Shown here: piece by piece, positions 25,619 to 37,880 of the stretch
Layout of the letters: every line of letters starts with the position of its first letter
Position numbering within the stretch: position 1 is the first letter of the stretch
Source: Paragonimus westermani
Taxonomy: Eukaryota > Platyhelminthes > Trematoda > Plagiorchiida > Troglotrematidae
Length of the DNA: 64,000 nucleotides
Direction: 5' to 3'
NCBI GenBank assembly: GCA_008508345.1
Contig: QNGE01003238.1
Span: 25,613 to 89,612, forward strand
Notes under the pieces: generated by a model
Databases searched by the model: none
What the model was told of the DNA's origin: nothing
Seen by the model: only the letters and a program-made list of their open reading frames with translations
Program-made: the position numbers and the translations under genes

Positions 25619-25860
25619 GAGACACCAATGTTACAATGATCGACATGGTTGCCTTAAGAATCTGCGATTGGTATTCAAATCCTGGTCCTGGTAGGGATAT
25701 CCACTATCAAGGAGATCTCTCAGGAGCATAGCTCGAGTCCAGTGGTTTTCTTAACAAATGTTGGTTGAAAAATACACATAAACACAAACTCTACGAACAA
25801 AGTGATGTTGGTTAACTCCAAGTTAACCAAATCACCGACTACTCATTAGTGAATCTGACT
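25619..25860 (+). repeat. tRNA-headed hammerhead SINE, most complete layout
   Basis: Three parts in order. First, a tRNA-like head related to 4215-4295, with B box GGTATTCAAATCC (25670-25682). Second, a degenerate hammerhead block in which CTCGAG-TC-CAGTGG (about 25733-25746) aligns to CTCGAG-TC-TAGTGC of the intact copy; the CUGAUGA and GAAA boxes are eroded. Third, a body and tail (about 25806-25860) sharing ACCAAATC-CCGACTACTCA with the copies at 2597 and 36.7 kb. It ties the head, ribozyme and body together as one SINE-like unit. Transcription by pol III from the internal boxes is inferred from the layout. Confidence 0.6.
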
Positions 25861-28800
25861 AGGCCAGTTCTGTTGAAGGAGCAACAGAGGAGGTGCGTTA
25901 ACCAGTACTGTGTAATGACAGATGCACTGATACACAGCAAAAACTTGAAAACGATGATACAAGAATGATAGCACGAAAATTTGAACCAACATCCGAGTTG
26001 GCTGCGCAAGTGACGTTACAATTTGTTTGCAAGCATTACCCAATTTTTTCAACTCTAAAATGATGAGGAAAGACCGTTCTGTTATCGCTAGAACACCTCC
26101 CGTTTTGGTAGCAACAGAGGAACTGGTGTAACATCCTCCATAAGGGCTGTTTGCCTTTAAGCTCTGTGCAAACTCCTAGAAAGAACGCAAAAAAACTCAT
26201 GCTTAGATATGCAATAAATCGTATTTTTTCCGAAATGGTAGAAACAGAGAAGGCTAATTGATATTAATCTGCACTGGCGTCAACGGCGGTAACCAGTATC
26301 TGAAAAAACATGATAGGCAGAAAAGCAGAGTGTACCAATATATCATTCTGGCAAATCCGAATTGTTTTCCGGAACGGTGTTGCTGCTATTTCCGAACAAA
26401 CAGTTCCGGCAACATCCCAGACAACATCAACCAAGCAAGTGGCTGAATAAAATGTTGCCTTGACCATGTGCAATCGGCTGGAGACAAAAGTATGCGCCCT
26501 TGGATAGTAAGTCGCTGACCTTGGACTGAAACTCACGGTGTTAGGTGGACATATAAACACATGTAAAGCTTATATGCGGAAAAATATGGATTATCGCCGT
26601 GATCCTTAAAAGACCTGCTCCTTCTTGAGGCAATACATTGTTTGTTTTACTTAACTCTACACAGAACGCTAAGAACAACTCACAAGTGAGTAATCGTGAA
26701 AAGTACTGATAACCGACTATTAAATTGCCTTGCAACCGTAAAGAGAATTTTATGTAAACCGTTGTTCAAAGAGAAGCACTCATAGGCTGACAGACTAAAG
26801 TCATTTGCCCTAATTATTGGTGCAGTTACAGTTCAGGTTCACCAAAAGTGATACTAGTCAATAGCGTAAGTAGCGCTCCAAAAATCGTCTTGCACGAGCC
26901 ACACACTAATCTGTCTATGTATCAGCTCTAGTTTGGGTGAGAATTGAGCAACGAATACAAACAGTTGTTATTGTGTGCAGCATGCTGGCTTGAAGTGTGA
27001 ATGTGACTGTGGTGAATGCTTTGGTGAATCTCCTTAGGGAGCCATATATTATATCATATAATAATTTGATTCATTGGGCGGTTTATTATGGATGTGGAGA
27101 TCCGAACTGTTTATGAAAGGTGCACGGAACAACCATGAAAGCAGCCCGACCGGTTGATTATCAACAAAGAAAAATGCCTTCATTTTCCGTATTTTCAATA
27201 ATTATGTAGCAACATCCGAGACGACTGCTCATAAGAATGTCAGATTAGAAGTGAGAAGTTATATTCTGTTACTAATGTACTATTTGTATTCGTTGGCTCA
27301 AGGCGCTAAAGCAACCTTTAAGGTGCTCATCTAATTACTGTTTTGAGTACTGGTTTTGAGCGCGGAGTCAGCCGGTACACACCAGTGCATGTTTCATATC
27401 ACCGTGGTTTTAAGTAAGAGGACACCTGTCTGTAATTAGTATTAATTTTTGGGTTATTGTCAAATAAAATCTCTAAACGAGTGAGCTATTCTTTCGATGT
27501 GTCACGTTGCAATGCATATTTTTTAAAAGCATCATATGAAAGGTGCATGTTTCGGGGTTCTATGTGCTACTAGAAGTTTTGCGGTTTTGAGATATGAACA
27601 AAAACTAATCTCAAACGCTGGTCGCCTAACCAACCGCAATAACCAACTACATTTGGAAAACTTCTTTTCTCAGGGATTGTAGGTCGGTTTGTTGAAATTC
27701 CAAGTGGGACACTTCAGATACCTCTTGTCAGTAAGGGTCCTCTTTTTTTCAGTGCGACTTGTTTTCTAAACCGCTATATGCACATCCAGCTGATTACTAA
27801 TCAAACAACAGCGTATCACCTTCCTGCTGTATGTTCATGAAGTGAATCCGTCTAACTCTTACAAGTGGTCAACTATTGCAGCCCATGGATAATAGAATCA
27901 AATAGACACAGTCATTCTGGCAATTATGACGGTGATCAGGAATGGTTGTGAGTCACAGCCTTTCTTTTCAAACATGTAACTGTCGTTCAGATGCAAACAA
28001 CGCTTTTCGTTTACACATACTGAAGGCTATTTAGGTAGTTGCATTCGGAAAGATCTTCCTTTCTGAGAGTTGTTAGACTTAACTTTCGTCCTTGTTTGCA
28101 CTCAATGGGGATCAGCCGAAATGTTAACATGCATGGGAAAATTTATACCAAATCTGAATGGTATTTACTGCTGCCAGTTAAATTCCCGGCTACCTAGAGT
28201 AACTGATTATTTTTCAGTAAGTTTAATAAATTGTTTGAGTCCGGCCTGACCGGAAAATTCTGGCACTGGGATCATCGTTTAGAATGAGTGGAACCGTTAG
28301 TGTGCACGCCATTGAGATGGTTGGATAACCTATGTGGTACTCATCTACTAAGGCAACTGAGCGTTTCGATATTATAACTGTGTTACACCTGTTGTGAGGT
28401 TAGTGGAATGAAGTTCAACACGGTTGTCCCACGGGAACGCAGGTCGAAGTTCATATCCAGGTCACGTCGACAACATGCTGTTAATCTGGATCTATAAATC
28501 TTTTCCAGATATGCTGACATCTATTAACCATTGTGAAATTACTGACGCAAAGCATACGTGGCTTCAGAACGTCCTATCTCTGTGTGATTTGTTCTTCAAG
28601 CATTTTTGGAACCATGGTAGCCACGGTCTGGTCAGGTTGGCTGCTCATCCCGACATCGTCGGTCTGATGTTGAGTTTTGATTTGGGTGCCACACTTACAT
28701 TGGACAAGCCTTAAGCAGACAACGGTAAAAATTCGTTCCAAGGAATACCGTCTTTACCCTACTCAATTACCGAGACAGCAGTGCATCTGTTAGTGTTCTA

Positions 28801-28863
28801 TCAAATGTAGTGGTGAATGTATTACGAACAGACTAAGTACTTATAATTATAAAGTTTATCGTT
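25861..28863. other. No gene seen
   Basis: No supportable coding region, RNA gene or repeat. The frames are short and overlap on both strands. Confidence 0.4.
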
Positions 28864-28994
28864 AATAAATAGTGTGGCAGATTATGATTTTAGATAAGAC
28901 CCAACTATGAAAAATTAGGGCTTCGGCTGGATTCAAACCAGCGACAGACAGAGCAGGCCTCAACGCGACAAGCGCTCCACCAGCTGAGCTACTT
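28864..28994 (-). repeat. tRNA-derived SINE, copy 1
   Basis: On the minus strand: A box TAGCTCAGCTGGTGGAGC (within 28971-28991), B box GGTTTGAATCC (28929-28939), then a 3' part with AGTTGGGTCTTATCTAAAATCATAA-type sequence shared with copy 2. The head looks derived from a tRNA with a D-arm like AGCTCAGCTGGT. The stop-poor frame across this region is a by-product of two opposed SINEs. Confidence 0.85.
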
Positions 28995-29099
28995 ATCAGT
29001 AATACAATTTCCATGCTCAGCAGTGGCGTTGGTGGATTCCAGCGTGAACTGTTAGAGAAATCCTGCCGGGGCAGTCGACGCCCTGAATCATTTGGTGGA

Positions 29100-29292
29100 T
29101 TCCATATGAGACAGTGGGACGGATGGGTTACAGAGTCTAAATGTGAAGTTTCCGAGCTCCCGGTGTGGCTTCGTAGTTCAGCTGGTGGAACGCTTGTCGC
29201 GTTGAGGCATGCTATGTCTGTCACCGGTTCGAATCCTGCCAAAACCCTGACTTTCCACAGTTGGGTCTCATCTAAAATGATAAAATGCTGGG
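29100..29292 (+). repeat. tRNA-derived SINE, copy 2 (inverted to copy 1)
   Basis: Same family as copy 1 in opposite orientation: A box TAGTTCAGCTGGTGG (29174-29188), B box GGTTCGAATCC (29226-29236) and the shared 3' part AGTTGGGTCTCATCTAAAAT. A 5' extension (CTAAATGTGAAG...GAGCTCC) upstream of the A box is shared with the third copy at 40.5 kb, so the unit begins before the tRNA-like part. The two heads face each other across about 170 bases. Confidence 0.85.
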
Positions 29293-30120
29293 TTCTGAAG
29301 TTAAAGTACATAATTGTACCAAAGTGTCTTATTGCATCGTCTCTTTTGGTACACGCTCAGGCGCTTGACTTAGAACCGAGAAAAAAGAATAGGTGTGGCA
29401 ACACTGTTTATTTGGAAGAGCGAATCTAGTCAGAATTAGGTCACAGAGGCTCTAAATTTATAGGGCGAAAAGACTGCCATACGTGGCTGACAAGACTTAT
29501 AGAAAATCAAACAAGACGATCATACATGGCAGTCAGTGCGTTAGAACTAATCACATTATGGGGACATCAGGAAGTAAACACAAGAAGACAGTTCAGATAA
29601 AGTACAGGCATTCGGTCGTACGGCTGCAGTCTGGTTAACTGAGTGAGTGAATACAAATCAGTCAATACACTCGAAGCTGGATCGATCAGACTATATGACG
29701 TGGTTCGCCCTGGCTGCTTCGTTAGATGTGCCTCCTGACAGGTCCATGCATCCATTCAGTGATAAAAACGACAAGAATAACGTTCTCACACCTCCACTGA
29801 GTGCACCAAAGAAGACACTGATAGGCACTCATAGAATGTCAAAACCTTGTTTCTATGACAAAACAGGAATACAGATTCTACCATCAGGGGAAATGTTTCA
29901 ACTTACTGTGGCTAATCCTTCTCGAACACGATCGACAAGAAGAAGTAGGTGACTGAAGTAATGTGGACAAATATAAAATTTATAGATGTAGGCAAAATCG
30001 AGTGAGTAGAAAGGGGTCACATTTTTTGGTTGATATCAAGAAACAAATAACGTTGTGGGAGATGAACGAATACTGGGAGATAAAGAGTGAATAGATAAAG
30101 AGTAAATGGTCAGATATTTC
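29293..30120. other. No gene seen
   Basis: A 101-codon frame at 29647-29952 (+) has no recognisable motif and I do not call it. Otherwise nothing. Confidence 0.4.
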
Positions 30121-30125
30121 ATTGC

Positions 30126-30248
30126 TTCAGATTTAACAGCATCCATTTTTGACTTCAGTTTTCGCAATCAGGTCGACTTTCCAGGCAGCCTGTTTTGTAA
30201 GAAGCACCAAACTCGAACCTCACCTTTGTAAAGGCTCATCGCTAGCGC
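30126..30248 (-). repeat. Degenerate hammerhead repeat copy
   Basis: Minus strand. GCGCTA (30243-30248) can still pair with TGGTGC (30204-30209) as helix I. Between them lie GCGATGA (from CTGATGA), a 14-nt segment with helix II CCTTT/AAAGG, GAGG (from GAAA) and TTCGAG. About 75 further bases (GTGCTTCTTAC...GGCTGCCTGGAAAGTC) match the body of the 36.7 kb copy. Key core bases are changed, so cleavage is not expected. Helices I and II are still pairable while the core is lost. Confidence 0.65.
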
Positions 30249-30546
30249 ACATACCCTTTTCACAGGAACGTGAACAGGAGTTCAGAGCTTGGGCTGTAAT
30301 TGAGTGTAGCGTTTCTTTTCAAGAGGAGCTAGCTCGAGAGCCTATGGGAATGCAAATGGGATGATAGTTTAAGACGTTCAGTTTACACATAAAATCGTTA
30401 CACTTAGACTCGTTTGAAATAAGCAACACTTACAGAACACTTGTCAACGATGGTGGCAAATAGAGTTGACCAACCTTACAGCCATAGGTTTGTTCATTGT
30501 TAGCCACTCATTACGATCATGTTCGGACTATTCGCGTCTACTAATC

Positions 30547-30580
30547 AATCCCCTCCCCCAGCACATCGAGGGGAGGGATT
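30547..30580. other. GC-rich hairpin
   Basis: AATCCC(C)TCCCC and GGGGAGGGATT form an 11-bp stem with one bulged C and a loop of about 11 bases. No flanking element explains it. Confidence 0.55.
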
Positions 30581-33500
30581 TTATTGGGAATGCGAATCAA
30601 CCTCCTCATATTGAACCTCTCAGTAGGCTCGTAAGTGGCATAGAATGTTATTTTGACTTGTGGAGTAGCGAGGATCGTAACTTAATAGTATGACGTGGCC
30701 AGATAAAATCTAAGTGTTTGTTCTTATGTTATGTGCATATTCCCAAATGGAACTTGATACATTCAACCTCCTAAACTGTCACACTCTCGACCAATAAAAG
30801 AGTACTAAAGTTAGAGATGTACCACTTTTGATGATAAACTTTTTTAGGACTGTGAATAATTAACGCAGTTTTTTAATTTGAGGCTTACCTTAACCGGATA
30901 AATTTGCATTTGTAATAAAACGCTGTCTCAGCAATAGGACTTTATTTTGAAATGTAAGAACGACGGGGAAATTCGGACCTCCAGGGAGGTCAAACATTTC
31001 GTTTCCTGGATCGTTCTCTGACGATTTTCTCTGTCCTCTTAATACAATAGTGGTCTATTAGTTATAGATCGACAGAGCACAGTGTTTGCTTAAGGTATAA
31101 ATAGCCACTGATTGTCACTGTGGCAATCAAGCAATCACGGAGAATCAGAGTGGTGATAGACAAAGACACAAAGTACCGACTTAAGTGGTGGAGTTCCGGT
31201 GAAAAAAGTGAGATTAAAACTATGAAGATTTAAATAAGTTAAAATCATTGGCATGGAGGCTTGTGTATAGTTGTGACCGATGTGCAAAACCTGGAAACCG
31301 TCATTTGCTTCTTCATTGTTAACAAATGATACTAACCCCAGTAGGGCTGTGATATGCTGTACAGTCTTGCTAAGTAATCAGTCACACCTTGGCACTCAAG
31401 AAAAGTGGTTGGGTGGACAGCACAGTTTCAATAAGTGAGCTAATTACAGATTTCGTCCGCGCGTTGTATAACAAAATCGTCACAGATGATAATCAGTCAA
31501 CGTTTACTAGAACTTCAGCTACTCCAACACAGTGTACACACATGCATACCATTGCCAATTTCTTGATCATGTGGAAGGGGGAGGCAATCAGAAACATTTT
31601 GAAGGAAGTACAACCTATGAAAACTAACAGAATAAAGTATCACCCGCATTCGACCTAGGTAAAAAACCCTTAGATATCAGGCTGCTAGCAAAGTGCCATT
31701 TGACACAACCTGTTCAGTCGTCTACACGATTTGTACTACAAAGATTGTTGCAGGTTTTAGCTTCCCGTCATGTTGACAGTCGTTGTTCTTCAGCATGGCA
31801 CATCTATGAAACCCGAGTTTTCATGGTCAGTTGCCAACCAAATCGTTCCTTCAACCCTCCCTGACCCAGTGAATGATGTAAATCGCATGTGGCATTTCAT
31901 GTTCAAGCTGAATTTATAGGTAACCTAATAACATTACAGGTCATTTAGAGGAGACCCAAATGAGAAGTATTTAGATCAGCTGGACTCAAACAAGCTACAG
32001 GAACGGCATGTCCAATGTCCATAAGTGTTCTGCTAGGCGAGCTGTGAAGGGAGATCCAGGTCTCGGGATACAACGTGTTTCAAGAGATTTCGGGCAAGTG
32101 AGTTTATTCCAATCCAGTCGGGTTTGTCTACGAGGTCTGTCTCTCAAGTTCTTTCGCGAAGCTTGTGCATTGTGTTGTGGGATTACCAACCTATGTCAGA
32201 AGTCTAAGTCGTGTACGTCATTACTCAGGTAGCGGTCAGGCTGATGGTTCTAGCTCAGGGAGGGTCGTGTGCAACCGAACACTGAGTCCAGGTCAGTTTG
32301 ATAATGGCCTTCATCTGCTACCCTGTATGCTTGCAAATATCAGATCCAGTGTTTCTGTTTGGTTCGTCTAACACTCTCGATATGTTCTGCGACTAGACTG
32401 TGCCTGTCCCATTGTTAACCCTACACAGTGGGTTATACTACGCACGCAATAGAACAACAATAATATGGCCACAGAGCCATACCTCATCGCAGTTCACAGA
32501 CACCCGTAGTGCTGGTGAGGCCACAGGAAAAAGGACCGAGTTTCAGTCTATTTTCGGTTAAATTTTCAGATATAACTGCATGTGCACACGGGGAATGCTA
32601 AACTGCCTTTATGCCTTTTATGTACTGCCAAGTGTAACCATCGGTAACGCCAGTGAATGTGCTCGGTCACCGACCTCTTCTTCTCACGACACTCCAAGTT
32701 CAATTATATGGTTGATTAACGCACCGGCCCCAAAATCATAAATTTTGTAATTAAGCTCGCTTTTCGTGAAGCACCCTCATCGGCGCTTATATTATATTAA
32801 TCGTCCTATTCCAAGGTTAGTCGATCGTCTACGGAACGCCAGTACAGGTAATTGTAATTCACGTCACTATCTTGTATTTTTGGGTGCTGCCGCAGTAGGT
32901 CGTAATATGAAATCAGGTTTACAATATGAGCTAACAATGAAATCAATATATGCATCAAACCAGCCTTTCTTGATAAGCTGCATCATCTACAAACTATGAG
33001 GGCTGGCTAATGTCTTGTGGTGTGTAATGTTCTCTTACTTTTCAAACATGAAATGGTGCTTTTTACTCACAGTCTGTTATTCATTTGCTGCCTAATTAAC
33101 CTCTTGTGTGTAATTACGTCTTAGATAGTTTTGCGAGACACATGGAGCAATTTGACCGCAGGGTTGTGTAACGCGCGGTACGAAAAGTCATTCAAGCATG
33201 TACGCCGTGTCACCGGTGCCTAGTAGATTTTCCATGATTAGAAATATCCGTTCTCACCACCAGGCTGCCTGATTTTCTGGCTGACATACTGAACACACAG
33301 TCACGTGTCACGTAAAATAATGCCGCAACAATCAGTTGTCGTGCGTGTGTGCGGTGGTGGTGGGGTGTCAACGTAACACCGTGTGACTAGACGAGTTTAG
33401 GTTAGGACTGCTCTACCCACAGGTCAGTTACTACTCACTGCAGTGCTTGCGCAGCATAGTAACCGTTCCCAATTATCGAATGGGAATATGCATTAAGGAA

Positions 33501-34167
33501 ACACAGCTTTAGCACTCCATCAGATGGTTTTGAAAAAGACCGGAAACTGTACGCGCAATGCTCTGCCCAGTGATATTCCGGCCACACCCCAATGTTTCCT
33601 TTTGCGAAAATGTATGCTTTTTACAGTGTTTAATTTCCATAATTAAGATAGAATTGGGTGGTAACTTTTGGCGCACATCGCTACCGTACGAAATCCTCGT
33701 AAATATGGGCTTGTTTCGGTACTTAATCACGGAAAGGTTGGTTGTGGTTACCGATTGTTAACGGACACTTTGTGCGCATTTCAGACAGTTCAACATCGCA
33801 GAGTGTGAGATTCTTTTTACATACCTGTGACAAACGGCTAAGGTAGAAAACCCCATAAATGATCGGATAGTCAATGATTTCTTAAGAATGTACACCAGAG
33901 TTTACGCCTACTAGTTTCCGTTCCTTCCCCATGAGGTACTTAGATTTTAGTTTGGGAGGTGCCGGTAGCTGCATTCCGAACATAGTGTCGAGCACATCAG
34001 TTGTAATCCTTTTTTATTTCGAAATAATAAATTTGCCCGTTTTCTTTCCAGTGACCGTGATCCTTGATGACTTCGATATCTTAAGCACAAAAGCTGAAAA
34101 TACCCGTTTGGAATTTTGAACAAAGCAGTTGAAACTCAACAGTGAATATAACCTTCACACGAGTAAC
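30581..34167. other. No gene seen
   Basis: Only short frames. A GT/GGT-rich patch lies near 33340-33365. No recognisable domain or repeat. Confidence 0.4.
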
Positions 34168-34740
34168 GCAAATCTGTACGTAGGATAGCTAGACAGAAGA
34201 ATTTGACTTACCCACGTCCGTACCACAGTCTAATGCTCACACCAGAAGGTTCATAGAACAACACAGCAGACCGAAGACGCAATCTGAATAGGTAATCACA
34301 GTGAGAAAAATGAACGTCCACACAGAACTGTCTCTTGAGGATGGTTATAATATGGATCAGACTACATAAAGACTAGTAAATTCGGTTAGACGAACAGTTA
34401 GCGCAACAGAACCCCGTGCACTCACTCAGACCCAGAAACAACCCGTGTGTTCAGTCACACGGGATCAGTCTGCTGGTGCCACCATACACCGTGTCTACCA
34501 ATTTACACATAATTGTCGGGAAAGTCACATAGACAGACCCGAACGATGTTTGGTTTTCTTGGTGAAGGAGGATTTACTTAGGTGGATGCAGTAGTCTATG
34601 TTACCGGAGAAGGTCGATATCTTTGAGGGACGTAGGTGATCATCGTCCGCAATCTGTACACACGTACTGACCACTGGCCACCTTATTAGTTAAGCGTGTG
34701 CATTCAGAATCCTGTTGCGTCATTCAAAGCTGAGATTCAT
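34168..34740 (-). repeat. Interspersed repeat, copy 2 of an inverted pair
   Basis: Inverted counterpart of 10619-11113, with about 80 extra bases near 34300-34380 absent from copy 1, so this is probably the more complete copy. The hairpin CCGTGTG/CACACGG is conserved at 34443-34462. Weak similarity between the copies may continue for a few tens of bases beyond 34740, where a 62-codon minus-strand frame (34724-34912) ends. Whether that frame belongs to the element is unknown. Confidence 0.85.
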
Positions 34741-36639
34741 ACAGTTTGCTGAACAGGTTCAATAAATCGGCCTGAACCTTAGCCTGCCGCGAACTTATTG
34801 GCTCTTTCAAACCTACCCATCCGCTCACATCTTGACCTAAAATCTGATCCATGTTATTGTAAACATGGTGCTGGCCTGTCAATATAAAATGCATGCATTC
34901 ACCCTTCTCCATGTTCTAGCTGTTTTTCCCTATATCATCACCATTTTGTTTTCTTTGTATGGTACTTCGATACAGTTTGTAATTAGGAAGTATTCTAATG
35001 GAATACAGTTATATATGAACCCACCATCACTCAGGATGGATCGCAACTGCCACATTCCTGTGAACATTTTGGTTACGATGTCACAAATGAGACCACGTGT
35101 ACAAACCGGGCTGAGTCCTCTAGGTGTGGTCACATACAATGTAACGCCTGTAAGGGTACATCATTTTGACCGTTGTAACAGTGCCGGCACTTGATGCGTC
35201 AAATGCCGTTATCCGTCCGACTCATTGATATGGTAAGGGTTTTTTCGGACCACCCCTGGACTGCACCCAGTTTCGGAGAGAATGTATGTTGCTTTGAACC
35301 ACAAAGTGTCATAGCGAATTTCATTAGTTCAAACAACGGAGCTGCTTTTAAATAATGCGAGGATTTAAGTGTGGTACAAAAGTAACTTAATCCCTCTGCC
35401 TTATTTCTTATCGTTCACCAGGCTTTGGTGAATGTTAAAAACCTGGTTGCAATCACGTTGTGCTTCTGGTGCTCAGATGATATCTCGTGACAATCTTGGA
35501 GAGCTGGTGATTTATAGCTCGGAAATTAATATTCATATGACACCGGTAAGACTGAGTGAATGTGGGAAATCTGCGTGTTCGCTTATTGTCACGGTGTGTT
35601 CATACCAACCTACAAGCTGTAATGAAGGAGATTGTAAGCCGAAGAGAGGGAACAGTAAAGGGAAATGCGTGCTCCAAATTCTTACAAACAAAGAACATTA
35701 AAAATGCCATTAAACGTCACCAATTAGGTAGAACTTTGCAGCTTTCAGTTGACCGTGGGGCAATATGAAGTGGACAGTATACAAAGTTTTGCCGTTTTGC
35801 ATTGCCTGCATATAAACGCGACCCTATTAGAAGTTTTATATATGCAGTAACCGCCAGGCGTTTTGCGTATAAGTTTGATTAAAAAATATGGATGATTCAC
35901 AAGTATTGTGAGAACATATGTATCCTGCTAACTTATCTACACCAAGTCATGGGAGCGATCACCACAGTGGAGAAGAAGAAAACTATATTTACCCAGCTAT
36001 CGTTTCGGAGCGATAATGGAACAGATGGGCTCAACTGTTGACCTTGTAAGGCTCTCGGAAGCATAGTCCCAGAGACAACGACGTGTATTTGGCTTGTCGC
36101 CCGTCACTGATGCCATCAACCCCAAAATCAAACCGTTGTGTATGACTAAATTGCGTGAATGCACTTTCATTCCTGGCGTTGTGCAAAGAGCTATTGATGT
36201 AAGACGATTAGGCGACTGTGAATCCATACCAACTATAATCTCCTACATAGCTCTCGACCGTTTTTGTCACGACTGTTAGCAGTACAGTCGATAAAATGCT
36301 TATTTAGTAGATTGCCCAGTAGAATGTGAATTTCAGGCTAGGCAACACAAACTGGTTAAAAACAACTGTTAGCTACCATCGAGTCGACTGGCATTTCACT
36401 AAACATCCCGGTTCTTTGTTCCCACAATAAATGCAGACGCCGTGGCCACCGGTCTTGCCAATGACCTCCGGTTACAACCGGCTTCGCGCTCGTAAATTTT
36501 GTTCTGCATGTGCATGTATTTTTGAACCTTTCTTTACGAACAGCGATGACTCCAAATGGATGACCTGACCACGGTAATTTGGGGGCTTTAACACTGGTCT
36601 TGGATCAGTGACTTTCTAAGTGGGCACTTCCATTGTTTA
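34741..36639. other. No gene seen
   Basis: The 62-codon frame at 34724-34912 (minus) and the opposed frames near 36.1 kb have plausible composition but no motif I recognise. Nothing else is supportable. Confidence 0.4.
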
Positions 36640-36825
36640 AACAGCGTTTTAGAGTTGCACTACTGATGAGTTCTAATGAGAGCGAAACTCGAGTCTAGTG
36701 CTTCTTTTCGAAAGAGGCTGGCTGGAAAGTCTATCTGAATGCGAACGCTGCTATCAAATGTGAGTGATGGCCAACTTGAAAATAAAGCAAATCCCCGACT
36801 ACTCACCAGTTGCTGAATTATCCCT
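36640..36825 (+). repeat. Hammerhead-bearing SINE-like repeat, best copy
   Basis: Contains the intact ribozyme (36657-36701) followed by a body of about 120 bases. The body is shared with 2597-2690 (very close), 25806-25860 (tail), 30126-30200 (minus) and, more loosely, both arms at 56885-57195. No clear tRNA-like head remains upstream of this copy, unlike those at 4.2 and 25.7 kb. The repeat has no coding capacity, so spread would need proteins from another element. Confidence 0.75.
36657..36701 (+). ncRNA. Hammerhead ribozyme, short helix III
   Basis: All conserved core blocks are in order. Helix I 5' strand is GCACTA (36657-36662), then CUGAUGA (36663-36669). Helix II is GUUCU/AGAGC with loop AAUG (36670-36683), then GAAA (36684-36687). 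Helix III is CUCGAG (36688-36693), followed by UC (cleavage expected after 36695) and helix I 3' strand UAGUGC (36696-36701), perfectly complementary to GCACUA. Helix III is a 6-base palindrome too short for a stable hairpin. Minimal hammerheads of this kind in retroelements are known to work best as dimers, with helix III formed between two molecules. Activity is inferred from sequence only. Confidence 0.85.
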
Positions 36826-37880
36826 ACATAGAAGCGAGAGTTGGCCAGAATTTGATCACTTGAAACATCTCTCATTATTCGCTGCCAATCGAAAGAACGG
36901 TTGTCCCATCTACCCTACAAGCACATGACCATGGAAGTGACATTTCGTCAAGATACCGAACTTAACGGTGATCTCGCCGAAACCTAATCGAAAGCAGGAT
37001 ATTGGCATTTTTTTAGGGAACTTCTTTGTTGACACTTGTGTTCAGTAGTGGCACTTTTGTCTGGTTTAACCGGCAACCCTTAAGAGAAATGATAGCAAAA
37101 CAAGTGATTTGATGTGGCCAAGTCATTTCAATTCACCTCGGTGAAATTAATCTACAACCTGCGTCTTAAAGTCACAGTGCCCTCTGAGGCGTTCGTCCGG
37201 TAAGCAGGCTCAACAATATTTAGAACTTACTTCCAACGGAATCGTGTACACATGGTCCACTATAATGGAAAACAGTTATTTTCAGTATAAGTACTATAAA
37301 GTGTGTGCTATTGTGTGGCAAACTTGGTCACAGGTAGGTGCCAGATAAGCATGGTGGTAGAGAACTCGCTCGATCTTACGATTGTGGGATTGGTAATCGG
37401 AGCAACCACATCCTTGAACTACCACGTGTTTGGTGTCAAGAAGGAAAAAAGCCGTGATCACCAACGTGCATCAATCGTTTCCACCTGAAACACAGATGAA
37501 AAGGACCTTCATGTGTCTTTGTGAAGTGCTGTGTATTCTAGCTTTTGTATTGTTTATCAAAGTAACATGCAACTTCCGTTCACATTACGTAGTCGTGTTT
37601 AACGTGTTGGAATAAAAGCTTGTAATTTCCTTCACTCTTACCTCTTCAGTATAACGTAATAGACTTGCCTTGGTCTTCTTAGGTTGTTATCCACAGTTCG
37701 ATTTCATCACATGTGCCGCGGACTGCTTACACTCGTTCAGTCTCACTGTTTGAACTTGTAAAGCATAACAGGTAATGATAGTCACCACATAACAAACAAT
37801 TATCACAGGCTCTCTTAAGTTGTCGCCGTCGGCACTTAGGCCAGAGGGTATAATCTGATGTGTTGCAAACTTCCAGCCTA
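36826..37880. other. No gene seen
   Basis: Short frames only, with no domain or repeat recognised. Confidence 0.4.

Noticed and set aside
28862..29429. Two long opposed reading frames of 138-149 codons
   Set aside because: They are translations of two facing tRNA-derived SINEs with A and B boxes, not protein genes.
34724..34912. 62-codon minus-strand frame next to the 34.2 kb repeat
   Set aside because: It looks somewhat coding-like and ends at the repeat edge, but I recognise no family and the second repeat copy does not keep the frame.
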